A stretch of 64,000 nucleotides of DNA from Mycobacterium seoulense (GTDB taxonomy: Bacteria; Actinomycetota; Actinomycetes; Mycobacteriales; Mycobacteriaceae), in assembly GCF_010731595.1 (NCBI RefSeq), contig NZ_AP022582.1, positions 5,084,001-5,148,000 on the forward strand, written 5' to 3'. The translations under genes were made by a program, and so were the position numbers. Below, piece by piece: positions 36,467 to 45,255 of this stretch (position 1 is the first letter of the stretch; each line of letters starts with the position of its first letter). The notes under the pieces are model-generated. The model had not been told where the DNA came from, did no database searches, and was given only the letters and a program-made list of their open reading frames with translations.

Positions 36467-37180
36467 TCAGCCGCCCATGAGCATTCGCCACTGGGCGAGG
36501 TCGGCGGCCCGATACACGTAGTTGGAGCGCTTGACTTCCGAGAGCGACGCGCTCGGCTCCGCCGAATACCAGTGGCCGGGAAAAACCGTCGGGTCGCCGG
36601 GCAGCGCGGCGAGTTGCCGCAGGCTGCGGTACATCTCGTCGGAGTCGCCGCCGGGAAAGTCGGTGCGGCCGCAGCCCTCCAGGAACAACGTGTCACCGGC
36701 CACCAGGCGGCCGTCGAGCAGGAAGCACTGGCTGCCCGGCGTGTGGCCGGGCGTGTGCAGCAACTCGACCTCGATATCGCCGATGCTGACCTTGTCGTGA
36801 TTCTCATGGGCGGTGAGGTCGCCGAGGCTGATCCCGGTGACTCGCGAAACCCATTGCGCCTCATGGGTGTTGACGTGTACCGGGACGGCGGCCCGCTCCA
36901 GCAGTTCGGCCAGGCCCTGCAGCGAGAAGCCCATCATCGATCCGCCCACATGGTCGGGATGATGATGGGTGACCAGCACCCCGGACAGGTGCATGCCGTC
37001 GTCCTCGAGCGTGTCGAGCAGCTCGCCGGCGGCATAGGCGGGATCGACCACCACGCAGTCGCCCGTCTCACGGTCGCCGATCAGGTAGGCGAAGTTGCGC
37101 ATTTGGGTCGCGAACATGTCGCCGGCGGCGAAGTCGCGGCCGGAGAGCAGTTGGCGAAAGTACAGCCGGTCCGTTGACAC
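36467..37180 (-). CDS. metallo-beta-lactamase-fold hydrolase (glyoxalase II-like)
   Basis: A 237-residue MBL-fold protein with a GTG start. It carries the metal-binding motif THHHPDHVGG (about residue 75), further ligands in LHTPGHTPGSQCFLLDGRLVAGDTLF, and the final His in VFPGHWYS. The family includes glyoxalase II (hydroxyacylglutathione hydrolase) and other thioester hydrolases. As mycobacteria use mycothiol, a mycothiol-linked or unrelated thioester is more likely than glutathione. It corresponds to Mtb Rv0634c. It is divergent from the VapB-like gene. Confidence 0.88.
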   Translation of the reverse strand: MSTDRLYFRQLLSGRDFAAGDMFATQMRNFAYLIGDRETGDCVVVDPAYAAGELLDTLEDDGMHLSGVLVTHHHPDHVGGSMMGFSLQGLAELLERAAVPVHVNTHEAQWVSRVTGISLGDLTAHENHDKVSIGDIEVELLHTPGHTPGSQCFLLDGRLVAGDTLFLEGCGRTDFPGGDSDEMYRSLRQLAALPGDPTVFPGHWYSAEPSASLSEVKRSNYVYRAADLAQWRMLMGG

Positions 37181-37290
37181 GTGACCAGACTAGGACCTGC
37201 CCGTCCGGGGCCCGCAGCGCCGCCGCGAAGTGCGCCCGGCACCGCGCGCGAGCAGCGATTGGCCGGCTGTCCGGTGGGTATTGTTGGCGC

Positions 37291-37500
37291 ATGAGGAAGA
37301 AGGTCGAAATCGAGATCGACGTCGATCTGATCGGCGAGGCGATACGCCGCTTCCATCTGGCCGATGCCCGCGAGGCCGTCAATCTCGCGTTGCGCACCCT
37401 GCTGGCCGAAGCCGATGCCGCGGAAGCCGCCGAAGAGTACGACGAGTTCAGCGACCTCAGCGCGTGGCAGCCCCGCCGCGGCGGCGACAGCGTCCGGTAA
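37291..37500 (+). CDS. VapB-family (ribbon-helix-helix type) antitoxin-like protein, no toxin partner
   Basis: A 69-residue protein. KKVEIEIDVDLIGEAIRRF followed by DAREAVNLALRTLLAEAD is the VapB/DUF2191 pattern of an N-terminal strand and two helices that binds DNA as a dimer. The acidic C-terminus (EEYDEFSDLSAWQPRR) is the part that usually covers a PIN-domain toxin. No VapC gene follows; the next features are tRNA genes. By position it matches Mtb Rv0634A as I remember it. It may be a free-standing regulator or a leftover antitoxin. Confidence 0.75.
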   Translation: MRKKVEIEIDVDLIGEAIRRFHLADAREAVNLALRTLLAEADAAEAAEEYDEFSDLSAWQPRRGGDSVR

Positions 37501-37510
37501 AGCCCGTGGT

Positions 37511-37540
37511 TTGGTCCGGTTGCGGGCCAGGTTGTACCCT
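37511..37540 (+). promoter_or_regulatory. candidate sigma-A promoter for the tRNA-Thr/tRNA-Met/rpmG/had unit
   Basis: TTGGTC at 37511-37516 and TACCCT at 37535-37540 are separated by 18 bases. The -10 fits the mycobacterial TANNNT consensus. It lies about 37 bases before the tRNA-Thr gene. Confidence 0.5.
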
Positions 37541-37576
37541 CTTTTAGGCCCACGGCACTGCCGATTCGGGTGAACG

Positions 37577-37649
37577 GCCCCCTTAGCTCAGTCGGTAGAG
37601 CGTTTCCATGGTAAGGAAAAGGTCAACGGTTCGATTCCGTTAGGGGGCT
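37577..37649 (+). tRNA. tRNA-Thr (anticodon GGT)
   Basis: A full cloverleaf: acceptor GCCCCCT pairs with AGGGGGC, D arm GCTC...GAGC, anticodon stem TTTCC/GGAAA with loop ATGGTAA, and T arm AACGG-TTCGATT-CCGTT. The discriminator base is T, and CCA is not encoded. The loop gives anticodon GGT, which reads ACC/ACT (Thr). Confidence 0.95.
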
Positions 37650-37701
37650 CGGCGGACGCCGAGCAGGCGTGGCGGCCCGACCCCGAACCGGGGCGGCCAG
37701 A

Positions 37702-37775
<74 letters not shown>

Positions 37776-37817
37776 CAACACAACAATGCACTTTGAGAGA
37801 TTTGAGAGAGAACCGTC

Positions 37818-37985
37818 ATGGCTTCCAGTACCGACGTGCGGCCGAAGATCACCTTGGCATGCGAGGTGTGCAAACACCGCAACTACATCACCAAGAAGAA
37901 CCGCCGGAACGACCCGGACCGCATGGAGCTGAAGAAGTTCTGCCCGAACTGCGGCAAGCACCAGGCCCATCGCGAGACGCGCTAG
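37818..37985 (+). CDS. rpmG: 50S ribosomal protein L33
   Basis: A 55-residue ribosomal protein L33 of the zinc-binding (C+) type. Its two Cys pairs are CEVC and CPNC, with [15 protein letters not shown] between them. Mycobacteria have a second, zinc-free L33 that replaces this form under zinc starvation, so this copy corresponds to the one used in zinc-replete cells (family knowledge). It lies 42 bases after tRNA-Met and 48 bases before hadA; the latter gap may hold a promoter for hadABC. Confidence 0.95.
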   Translation: MASSTDVRPKITLACEVCKHRNYITKKNRRNDPDRMELKKFCPNCGKHQAHRETR

Positions 37986-38033
37986 CCGCTCCCGGCGAAC
38001 GTTACTCAGACCGACTAGGTAGATTTCAGAGCC

Positions 38034-38513
38034 GTGCCGATATCCGAAAGCATCGTCGGGATGCACTACCGCTATCCCGACTATTACGTCGTGGAGCGGG
38101 AGAAGATCCGCGAGCACGCCGTGGCCGTTCAGAACGACGATGCCGCATTTCTCGAGGAGAAGGCGGCGGCCGACCTCGGCTATCCCGGGCTGCTGGCCCC
38201 GTTGACGTTCATCTGCGTATTCGGCTACATGGCGCAGACGGCGTTTTTCAAGCACGCGAACATCGCCGTCCAGGACGCGCAGGTCGTTCAGGTCGACCAG
38301 GTGCTGAAGTTCAAAGCGCCGATCGTCGCCGGGGACAAGCTGTACTGCGACGTCTACGTGGACTCGATGCGGGTGTCGCACGGTACCCAGATCATCGTGA
38401 CCAAGAACATCATCACCAACGAAGCCGGTGATGTCGTCCAGGAGACCTTCACGACCCTGGCGGGCCGTGCGGGTGAGGATGGAGAAGAGGGATTTTCTGA
38501 TGCCACTGCGTGA
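38034..38513 (+). CDS. hadA: (3R)-hydroxyacyl-ACP dehydratase subunit HadA
   Basis: A 159-residue hot-dog-fold subunit. It pairs with HadB to dehydrate 3-hydroxyacyl-ACP in the FAS-II elongation of meromycolic acids. The GTG start gives VGMHYRYPDYYVVEREKI and LLAPLTFICVFGYMAQTAFF, in which Cys61 is the residue modified by activated thiacetazone and isoxyl in Mtb. HadA is the substrate-binding, non-catalytic partner. The gene overlaps hadB by 14 bases. The C-terminus (GRAGEDGEEGFSDATA) is variable in the family. Confidence 0.95.
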   Translation: MPISESIVGMHYRYPDYYVVEREKIREHAVAVQNDDAAFLEEKAAADLGYPGLLAPLTFICVFGYMAQTAFFKHANIAVQDAQVVQVDQVLKFKAPIVAGDKLYCDVYVDSMRVSHGTQIIVTKNIITNEAGDVVQETFTTLAGRAGEDGEEGFSDATA

Positions 38514-38928
38514 GTTCAGCTCGGTGAAGGTCGGTGACCAGCTTCCCGAGCGGACCTACCCGCTCACCCGACAGGATCTGGTGAATTATGCGGGGGTTTC
38601 CGGCGACCTGAACCCCATTCACTGGGACGACGAGATCGCCAAGGTCGTCGGGCTGGACACCGCGATCGCGCACGGCATGCTGACCATGGGTATCGGCGGC
38701 GGCTACGTCACCGCGTGGATCGGTGACCCCGGTGCGGTCACCGAGTACAACGTGCGGTTCACCGCGGTGGTGCCGGTTCCCAACGACGGCAAGGGCGCCG
38801 AACTCGTCTTCAGCGGCCGGGTCAAGTCCGTCGATCCCGAGACCAAGTCGGTGACGATCGCCCTGACGGCCACCACGGGCGGCAAGAAGATCTTCGGCAG
38901 GGCGATCGCGTCCGCAACGCTCGCTTAG
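38500..38928 (+). CDS. hadB: (3R)-hydroxyacyl-ACP dehydratase subunit HadB
   Basis: The 142-residue catalytic hot-dog subunit of the FAS-II dehydratases. The hydratase 2 motif GDLNPIHWDDEIA contains the dyad Asp36 and His41. AIAHGMLTMGIGGGYVTAWIGDPGAV continues the fold. It is the shared subunit of HadAB (early elongation) and HadBC (late elongation). The ATG at 38500 lies inside the hadA 3' end, so translation is coupled. Three bases separate its stop from the hadC start. Confidence 0.95.
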   Translation: MPLREFSSVKVGDQLPERTYPLTRQDLVNYAGVSGDLNPIHWDDEIAKVVGLDTAIAHGMLTMGIGGGYVTAWIGDPGAVTEYNVRFTAVVPVPNDGKGAELVFSGRVKSVDPETKSVTIALTATTGGKKIFGRAIASATLA

Positions 38929-38931
38929 CCT

Positions 38932-39432
38932 ATGGCTCTCAAAACAGACATCAGGGGCATGATCTGGCGCTACCCGGACTACTTCGTGGTGGGGCGAGAG
39001 CAACTCCGCCAGTTCGCGGCGGCCGTCAAGGACCGGCACCCGGCCCACTACGACGAAGACGCGGCCGCCGCACTCGGCCACAACGCGATCCTGGCGCCGC
39101 TGACCTTCGCGACCATCTTCGCCAAGCTGGTCCAGCTGGATTTCTTCCGGCATGTCGACATCGGCATGGAGACCATGGTCATCGTCCAGGTCGACCAGCG
39201 GTTCGTGTTCGCCCAGCCGATCAAGGCCGGCGACAAGCTGTGGGCCCGGATGGACATCCTGTCGGTGGACGAGCGCTTCGGTGCCGACATCGTGGTCACC
39301 AAGAACATCTGCACCAACGAAGAGGGTGAACTGGTGCTGGAGGCGTACACCACGCTGATGAGCCAGTACGCCGAGCAGGCGGAGAATCTCAAATGGGACC
39401 CCGAGTCCGGTCAGGTCGTCAGAACGGCGTAA
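38932..39432 (+). CDS. hadC: (3R)-hydroxyacyl-ACP dehydratase subunit HadC
   Basis: A 166-residue HadA paralogue (DIRGMIWRYPDYFVVGREQLRQFA, AILAPLTFATIFAKLVQLDFF). It has no catalytic dyad and forms HadBC with HadB for the long-chain cycles that precede the mycolate modifications made by MmaA enzymes. It follows hadB by three bases. At the position equivalent to HadA Cys61 it lacks a Cys. Downstream come about 150 non-coding bases with two hairpins, then tRNA-Trp. Confidence 0.93.
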   Translation: MALKTDIRGMIWRYPDYFVVGREQLRQFAAAVKDRHPAHYDEDAAAALGHNAILAPLTFATIFAKLVQLDFFRHVDIGMETMVIVQVDQRFVFAQPIKAGDKLWARMDILSVDERFGADIVVTKNICTNEEGELVLEAYTTLMSQYAEQAENLKWDPESGQVVRTA

Positions 39433-39462
39433 TCGGATTTCCTGCGTATAAGGGGAATCGAG

Positions 39463-39578
39463 TACACTCGGACGTCGGGGTTTTCCCAGCATCAGCGCGC
39501 TTTCCGTGAGTCGAAAGAACGGGGAGCGCGCGTGTCATGTAAGCCCCGGTAGGTAAGCGCAGGTTGGCCTGCCAACCG
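39463..39578 (+). promoter_or_regulatory. promoter and hairpin leader upstream of tRNA-Trp-secE-nusG
   Basis: A TACACT -10 (39463-39468, TANNNT) has only a weak -35. It is followed by a 13-base stem, 39495-39507 paired with 39519-39531 (two G-U pairs, 11-base loop), and by a second perfect stem, GGTTGG/CCAACC at 39563-39568 and 39573-39578. There is no T-run after either. The first could end hadC transcription or act in a leader; the sequence does not decide. Confidence 0.5.
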
Positions 39579-39582
39579 CGAA

Positions 39583-39655
<73 letters not shown>

Positions 39656-39747
39656 TGAACACTTCAGGCGTGCCATGGTGGACACTGGAAGAATGGCCCA
39701 CCACGACGGGACGGCCCACGGATACGAGCAAACTTAAGGAGCATGCG

Positions 39748-40203
39748 GTGAGCGACGAAGGCGACGCTGCCAACGACGCCGCAAGCGACGGCGCCGACAG
39801 GGAGGACGGCCGCGCGAGCGGCGGTCGGACCGCTGTGGTGACCCGGCCGCAGCGCCCCACCGGCAAACGATCCCGGCAGCGAGCGGCCGACGCCGCCGAG
39901 GACGCCGACGTAGCGTCGGCGGACGAGGCCGAGGTCGCCAAGAAGGACAAGGCCACCAAGGGCGCCAAAGCCAAGAAGGCCAAGAAACCGAAGAAGCCCG
40001 GGGACCGTTCGGCCAACCCGTTCGTGTTCGTCTACAACTACCTCAAGCAGGTGGTTGCGGAGATGCGGAAGGTTATCTGGCCCAACCGCAAGCAGATGCT
40101 CACCTACACATCGGTGGTGCTGGCGTTCCTGGCCTTCATGGTGGCGCTGGTCGGCCTCGCGGATTTCGGCCTCACCAAGCTTGTGCTGCTGGTGTTCGGC
40201 TGA
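39748..40203 (+). CDS. secE: preprotein translocase subunit SecE
   Basis: A 151-residue SecE. The GTG start ([10 protein letters not shown]) is preceded by AAGGAG. A long, charged, disordered N-terminus of about 95 residues, rich in Asp/Glu/Ala and then Lys/Ala, comes before the core [29 protein letters not shown]. One membrane helix follows ([19 protein letters not shown]). SecE clamps SecY in the protein-conducting channel. The mycobacterial form has only this single helix. nusG starts 26 bases downstream. Confidence 0.95.
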   Translation: MSDEGDAANDAASDGADREDGRASGGRTAVVTRPQRPTGKRSRQRAADAAEDADVASADEAEVAKKDKATKGAKAKKAKKPKKPGDRSANPFVFVYNYLKQVVAEMRKVIWPNRKQMLTYTSVVLAFLAFMVALVGLADFGLTKLVLLVFG

Positions 40204-40214
40204 GCGAGAGATAG

Positions 40215-40991
<777 letters not shown>

Positions 40992-41033
40992 CCGGGCAAT
41001 CAAGCCCAGTCCAGGAAGGAACACCAACAACTC

Positions 41034-41462
41034 ATGGCCCCGAAGAAGAAAGTCGCCGGGCTGATCAAGCTGCAGATCGTGGCGGGGCAGGCCAACCCTG
41101 CGCCGCCGGTCGGACCCGCGCTCGGCCAGCACGGCGTCAACATCATGGAGTTCTGCAAGGCCTACAACGCCGCCACGGAGAACCAGCGCGGCCAGGTCAT
41201 CCCGGTGGAGATCACGGTCTACGAGGACCGCAGCTTCACCTTCGCGCTCAAGACGCCGCCCGCCGCCAAGCTGCTGCTCAAGGCCGCCGGCGTGGGCAAG
41301 GGCTCGGCCGAGCCGCACAAGACCAAGGTCGCCAAGGTGACCTGGGACCAGGTTCGTGAGATCGCCGAGACGAAGAAGACCGATCTCAACGCCAACGACA
41401 TCGACGCGGCCGCCAAGATCATCGCCGGCACCGCCCGGTCGATGGGGATCACCGTCGAATAG
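41034..41462 (+). CDS. rplK: 50S ribosomal protein L11
   Basis: A 142-residue L11 with the full family sequence: [42 protein letters not shown] at the N-terminal domain, and the rRNA-binding C-terminal domain ending [33 protein letters not shown]. It binds the GTPase centre of 23S rRNA and is needed for factor binding and stringent-response sensing. A GGAAGGA ribosome site lies about 13 bases ahead of the ATG. Confidence 0.97.
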   Translation: MAPKKKVAGLIKLQIVAGQANPAPPVGPALGQHGVNIMEFCKAYNAATENQRGQVIPVEITVYEDRSFTFALKTPPAAKLLLKAAGVGKGSAEPHKTKVAKVTWDQVREIAETKKTDLNANDIDAAAKIIAGTARSMGITVE

Positions 41463-41537
41463 CTCGACCCCAACCCGTGGGAGGGCCAGCTTCGGCCCGC
41501 TGCTTAACCACGACCCAACACCAGATTGGATGAATCA

Positions 41538-42245
41538 ATGAGCAAGAACAGCAAGGCATACCGCGCCGCCGCCGAGAAGGTGGACCGCAACAGCCTGTAC
41601 AGCCCGCTGGAGGCGGCCAAGCTCGCCAAGGAGACCGCGTCGACCAAGCAGGACGCGACCGTCGAGGTGGCGATCCGCCTCGGCGTCGACCCCCGCAAGG
41701 CGGACCAGATGGTCCGCGGCACGGTCAACCTGCCGCACGGCACCGGTAAGACGGCCCGGGTCGCGGTGTTCGCCGTCGGCGACAAAGCCGAGCAGGCGCA
41801 GGCCGCGGGCGCCGACATCGTCGGCAGCGACGACCTGATCGAGAAGATCCAGGGCGGTTTCCTGGACTTCGACGCCGCGATCGCCACCCCCGACCAGATG
41901 GCGAAGGTGGGCCGCATCGCCCGCGTGCTGGGTCCGCGCGGCTTGATGCCGAACCCCAAGACGGGCACCGTCACCCCGGACGTCGCCAAGGCCGTGGCCG
42001 ACATCAAGGGCGGCAAGATCAACTTCCGCATCGACAAGCAGGCCAACCTGCACTTCGTGATCGGTAAGGCGTCTTTCGACGAGAAGGCCCTCGCGGAGAA
42101 CTACGGCGCCGCGCTCGACGAGGTGCTGCGGCTCAAGCCGTCCGCGTCGAAGGGCCGCTATCTGAAGAAGATCACCGTGTCGACGACCACGGGCCCCGGC
42201 ATCCCGGTCGACCCGTCCGTCACCCGCAACTTCGCCGAGGCCTAG
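41538..42245 (+). CDS. rplA: 50S ribosomal protein L1
   Basis: A 235-residue L1. [17 protein letters not shown] is the start; an in-frame GTG/ATG 12 bases upstream is less likely. Core motifs are [51 protein letters not shown] and [22 protein letters not shown]1 binds the L1 stalk of 23S rRNA and in other bacteria also represses its own operon. It ends 12 bases before the convergent sigma-factor stop, with no visible terminator between them. Confidence 0.97.
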   Translation: MSKNSKAYRAAAEKVDRNSLYSPLEAAKLAKETASTKQDATVEVAIRLGVDPRKADQMVRGTVNLPHGTGKTARVAVFAVGDKAEQAQAAGADIVGSDDLIEKIQGGFLDFDAAIATPDQMAKVGRIARVLGPRGLMPNPKTGTVTPDVAKAVADIKGGKINFRIDKQANLHFVIGKASFDEKALAENYGAALDEVLRLKPSASKGRYLKKITVSTTTGPGIPVDPSVTRNFAEA

Positions 42246-42257
42246 GGAGTCGGCGCG

Positions 42258-43475
42258 CTAGCCGCCGCACTCGGCGATGCGCCGCCGCAGGAACTCGCGA
42301 CCCGGCTCGGGACCGTTGGCTTGCAACGCTTTCCGGTACCAGGTGACGGCATCGGCCGGCCTGCCCGCGCGCCGAAGCAGGTCGGCGCGCACCGTCGCGA
42401 CCAGATTGGAGCGCTCCAGCCGGGGGTCGTGCGCCGCCTCGTCCAGCGCGGCGAGCCCGGCGTCGGGGCCGTCGCGGAAGCCGACCGCGAGGGCGCGGTT
42501 GGCGCGCACCACCGGTGAGTCGGTCAGCCGCAACAGCCGGTCGTAGGCCGCGCAGATGGTGACCCAGTCGGTCTGGTCCCAGGACGGCGCCGTCGCATGC
42601 ACCGCGGCGATCACCGCCTGCGGCAGGTAGGGGCCCGTCGAGCCCTCGGCGCGGCGGAGCCGATCCAGGCCCCTGGCGATGCGGCCGCGGTCCCACCGGC
42701 GGCGGTCCTGCTCGTCGAGCGGCACCAACATCCCGGTGTCGTCGACCCGGGTGGTTCGCCGCGAATCGTGCAGCAGCATCAGGGCGGCCAGCGCGTGGGT
42801 CTCGGGTTCGTGCGGCATCAGCGCGCACAGCTCGCCGGCGAGCCGGATCCCTTCGTCGCACAGTTCGTCGCGGATCGCCGACGCGCCGGCGGTCGACCAG
42901 TACCCCTCGGTGAAGACCGAGTAGACGCAACCCAGCACGTGTGGGGTGCGCTCGGGCAGGAGCTCGGCGGGTGGCACCCGCAGCGGGATATTGGCGTGCC
43001 GAACCTTGTTCTTGGCGCGCGTGATTCGCTGGCCGATCGCCGCTTCGGTCTGCAGCAGCGCGCGGGCGATCTCGGCGACGGTCAACCCCGACACCAGCCG
43101 CAGGGTGAGCGCCAATTGCGATTGGCGGTCCAGTGCGGGGTGCGCGCAGGTGAACATCATCCGCAGTTCGTCGTCACGAACGGGGGACGGGTCGGTGTGA
43201 TCGGTGCGCGCCCGGATTTCGTCGATCACGGCCGCCAATTCCTTTCCGGGACGGACGGATTCGCGGCGCAGACGATCGCGCGCGCGGTTGCGGGCGACGG
43301 TCACCAGCCATCCGCCGGGATTGTCCGGCACGCCGTCGCGGTCCCAGCTGCGAAGCGCCTCGGCGCAGGCCTCCTGGACGGCGTCCTCGGCGATGGCGAG
43401 GTCCCCGGACCACCGCGCGAGCGCGGCGACGGCGGGTCCCCATTCCCTCCGGAAGACGCCGTCCAGGTCGGACAT
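42258..43475 (-). CDS. ECF-family sigma factor, ECF42 type
   Basis: A 405-residue sigma factor. Region 2 (about 1-80: LARWSGDLAIAEDAVQEACAEALRSWDRDGVPDNPGGWL) and region 4 (about 115-165: LTLRLVSGLTVAEIARALLQTEAAIGQRITRAKNKVR) are joined to a long C-terminal extension. That extension carries EGYWSTAGASAIRDELCDEGIRLA, a YLPQAVIAAVHATAPSWDQTDW block, and a TPR-like end with RDGPDAGLAALDE. Such an extension and a neighbouring YCII-domain gene define the ECF42 group, which has no anti-sigma factor. It follows the YCII gene by nine bases. The targets and the signal are unknown. Confidence 0.9.
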   Translation of the reverse strand: MSDLDGVFRREWGPAVAALARWSGDLAIAEDAVQEACAEALRSWDRDGVPDNPGGWLVTVARNRARDRLRRESVRPGKELAAVIDEIRARTDHTDPSPVRDDELRMMFTCAHPALDRQSQLALTLRLVSGLTVAEIARALLQTEAAIGQRITRAKNKVRHANIPLRVPPAELLPERTPHVLGCVYSVFTEGYWSTAGASAIRDELCDEGIRLAGELCALMPHEPETHALAALMLLHDSRRTTRVDDTGMLVPLDEQDRRRWDRGRIARGLDRLRRAEGSTGPYLPQAVIAAVHATAPSWDQTDWVTICAAYDRLLRLTDSPVVRANRALAVGFRDGPDAGLAALDEAAHDPRLERSNLVATVRADLLRRAGRPADAVTWYRKALQANGPEPGREFLRRRIAECGG

Positions 43476-43484
43476 CGCGGAGAC

Positions 43485-44183
43485 CTAGAGTCCCGAGACT
43501 CCAGCCAGTTGGCGCACCTGCACGGTCGAGGCGGGAATCATCGACGCCAGCTTGACGGCCTCGTCGCGATCCCCCGCGGCGAGCAGGTAGACGCCCGTGG
43601 CGATTTCGGCGCCCTCCACGTATGGCCCGTCGGTGATGAGAACCTCGCCGTCGCGCACCCGCACGGTGGTGGCGGTGGACCTGTCGTGCAATGCGGCGCC
43701 GCCGATGATGTGGTCGCCCGCGGCCGCGTGCAGATCTGTGTGCCGCGCCGCCACGGCCTCCCACTCCGGGGTGCCCGGCGTGTGCGCCGAAGCGGGGGGC
43801 TCCAGCAGCAGGGCCAGCCAGTCGTTACCGGTCAGCTTGCGCGACGGTTCGATCGAGTGGACCACCGGCCACAGCTCCACGGCGCCGAACTGGGCGGCGG
43901 GTACGTCGCGCGCCAACGCCAGCGCCTCGTCCAGGTTTTCCGCCTCGAACACGTAGTAGCCGCAGGCCACCTCGGCGGCCTCGGCGAAGGGGCCGTCGGT
44001 CGTGATCGGCGCGTCGGGGCCGCCGCTGATGACCACCGCGGCCGCGGCGGGCGCCAGCGCGTCACCGGCCTTGATAGCCGCGCCGGCTTTGGCATGGAAG
44101 CTCTCCCATGCGGCCATGCCGGCCGCCCATTCTTCAGGCGTGCGGTCTTGCTCCTGAGCGATCAACAGGGCGAAATATTGCAT
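43485..44183 (-). CDS. double YCII (DGPF) domain protein, ECF42 partner
   Basis: A 232-residue protein with two YCII-like ferredoxin-fold domains. Each ends in a DGPF-type motif: TTDGPFAEAAEVACGYYVFEAENLDEAL in the first half and ITDGPYVEGAEIATGVYLLAAGDRDEAV in the second. ATG 44183 is behind GGAGG at good spacing; GTG at 44192 overlaps that site. Genes of this type are the standard neighbours and probable targets of ECF42 sigma factors, and the next gene nine bases downstream is that sigma factor. Enzymatic activity is unknown. Confidence 0.85.
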   Translation of the reverse strand: MQYFALLIAQEQDRTPEEWAAGMAAWESFHAKAGAAIKAGDALAPAAAAVVISGGPDAPITTDGPFAEAAEVACGYYVFEAENLDEALALARDVPAAQFGAVELWPVVHSIEPSRKLTGNDWLALLLEPPASAHTPGTPEWEAVAARHTDLHAAAGDHIIGGAALHDRSTATTVRVRDGEVLITDGPYVEGAEIATGVYLLAAGDRDEAVKLASMIPASTVQVRQLAGVSGL

Positions 44184-44274
44184 GTTCGTCACCTCCGGTA
44201 GTGAGCGAAGCCTCCTGCTCCACTCTCTATCTATCCGACGAACGACGCAGCCCTAATCCGACAGCTGGGCGCAA

Positions 44275-45171
44275 CTAGGCGGCGGCGCCCGGCTTGAGGT
44301 AGGTCACCAGGCTGACGTCGAGCATCTCGTCGGTGAAGTAGTGCTCGCAGCCGCGCAGATATTTGATGTAGCGGTTGTAGACCTCTTCGGAGGTGACCTC
44401 GATGGCCTTGTCCTTGTTGGCCTCCAGGTTGTCGCCCCAGATGTGCAGGGTCTTGATGTAGTGCGGGCGCAGCGAAAGCGGTTCGGGCACAATAAAACCC
44501 GCCTTTTCGCCATGGTCGACCATCATCTGTGTGGACGGCAGCCGACCGCCCGGGAAGATCTCGGTGACGATGAACTTGATGAACCGGGCCGTCTCGAAAG
44601 TCAGCTTCTTGCCGCGGGCCGCCATCTCGTAGGGGTGGTAGCTCACGCTGCTCTGGACGGTCATCCGGCCGTCCTCGGGCATGATGTCGTAGCACCTCTT
44701 GAAGAAGTCGTCGTAGTTCTCGTGCCCGAAGTGCTCGAAGGCTTCGATCGACACGATCCGGTCGACGGGCTCGCTGAAGTCCTCCCAGTTCTGCAGCCTC
44801 ACCTCACGCGAGCGGTTGGTGTCAATGGCAGCCAACAGCTGCTCGCAGCGGGCGTGCTGGTTCTTGGACAGCGTCAGACCGATGACGTTGACGTCGAACC
44901 GCTCGACAGCGCGCTTCATCGTGGTGCCCCAGCCGCAGCCGATGTCGAGCAGGGTCATGCCCGGCTTGAGGTCCAGCTTGTCCAGGTTCAGGTCGATCTT
45001 GGCGTACTGCGCCTCTTCCAGCGTCATGTCGTCACGCTCGAAGTAGGCGCAGCTGTAGATCCGTGTCGGATCCTGGAACAGGGCGAAAAAGTCGTCGGAG
45101 ACGTCGTAGTGCGCCTGAATGTCCTCGGGAGCCGTCCGCGTCTTCGTCGGGCTAGCCGGTTGATCAGCCAT
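44275..45171 (-). CDS. mmaA4: mycolic acid hydroxymethyl-forming methyltransferase MmaA4 (Hma)
   Basis: A 298-residue SAM-dependent methyltransferase. [105 protein letters not shown] and [16 protein letters not shown] match Mtb MmaA4 closely as I recall. It makes the hydroxymycolate precursor from which keto- and methoxymycolates derive. ATG 45171 is chosen; AGGAG lies about 12 bases ahead, somewhat far, and a GTG at 45201 is possible. It is the last of three tandem mmaA genes on this strand. Confidence 0.93.
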   Translation of the reverse strand: MADQPASPTKTRTAPEDIQAHYDVSDDFFALFQDPTRIYSCAYFERDDMTLEEAQYAKIDLNLDKLDLKPGMTLLDIGCGWGTTMKRAVERFDVNVIGLTLSKNQHARCEQLLAAIDTNRSREVRLQNWEDFSEPVDRIVSIEAFEHFGHENYDDFFKRCYDIMPEDGRMTVQSSVSYHPYEMAARGKKLTFETARFIKFIVTEIFPGGRLPSTQMMVDHGEKAGFIVPEPLSLRPHYIKTLHIWGDNLEANKDKAIEVTSEEVYNRYIKYLRGCEHYFTDEMLDVSLVTYLKPGAAA

Positions 45172-45255
45172 TTTCGTCTTGTTCTCCTGGATGAAGGTCA
45201 CTGCTTATGATCCGCGGACTTGCTCGGCGGGTGTGACGTGCAACGATACCCAACT

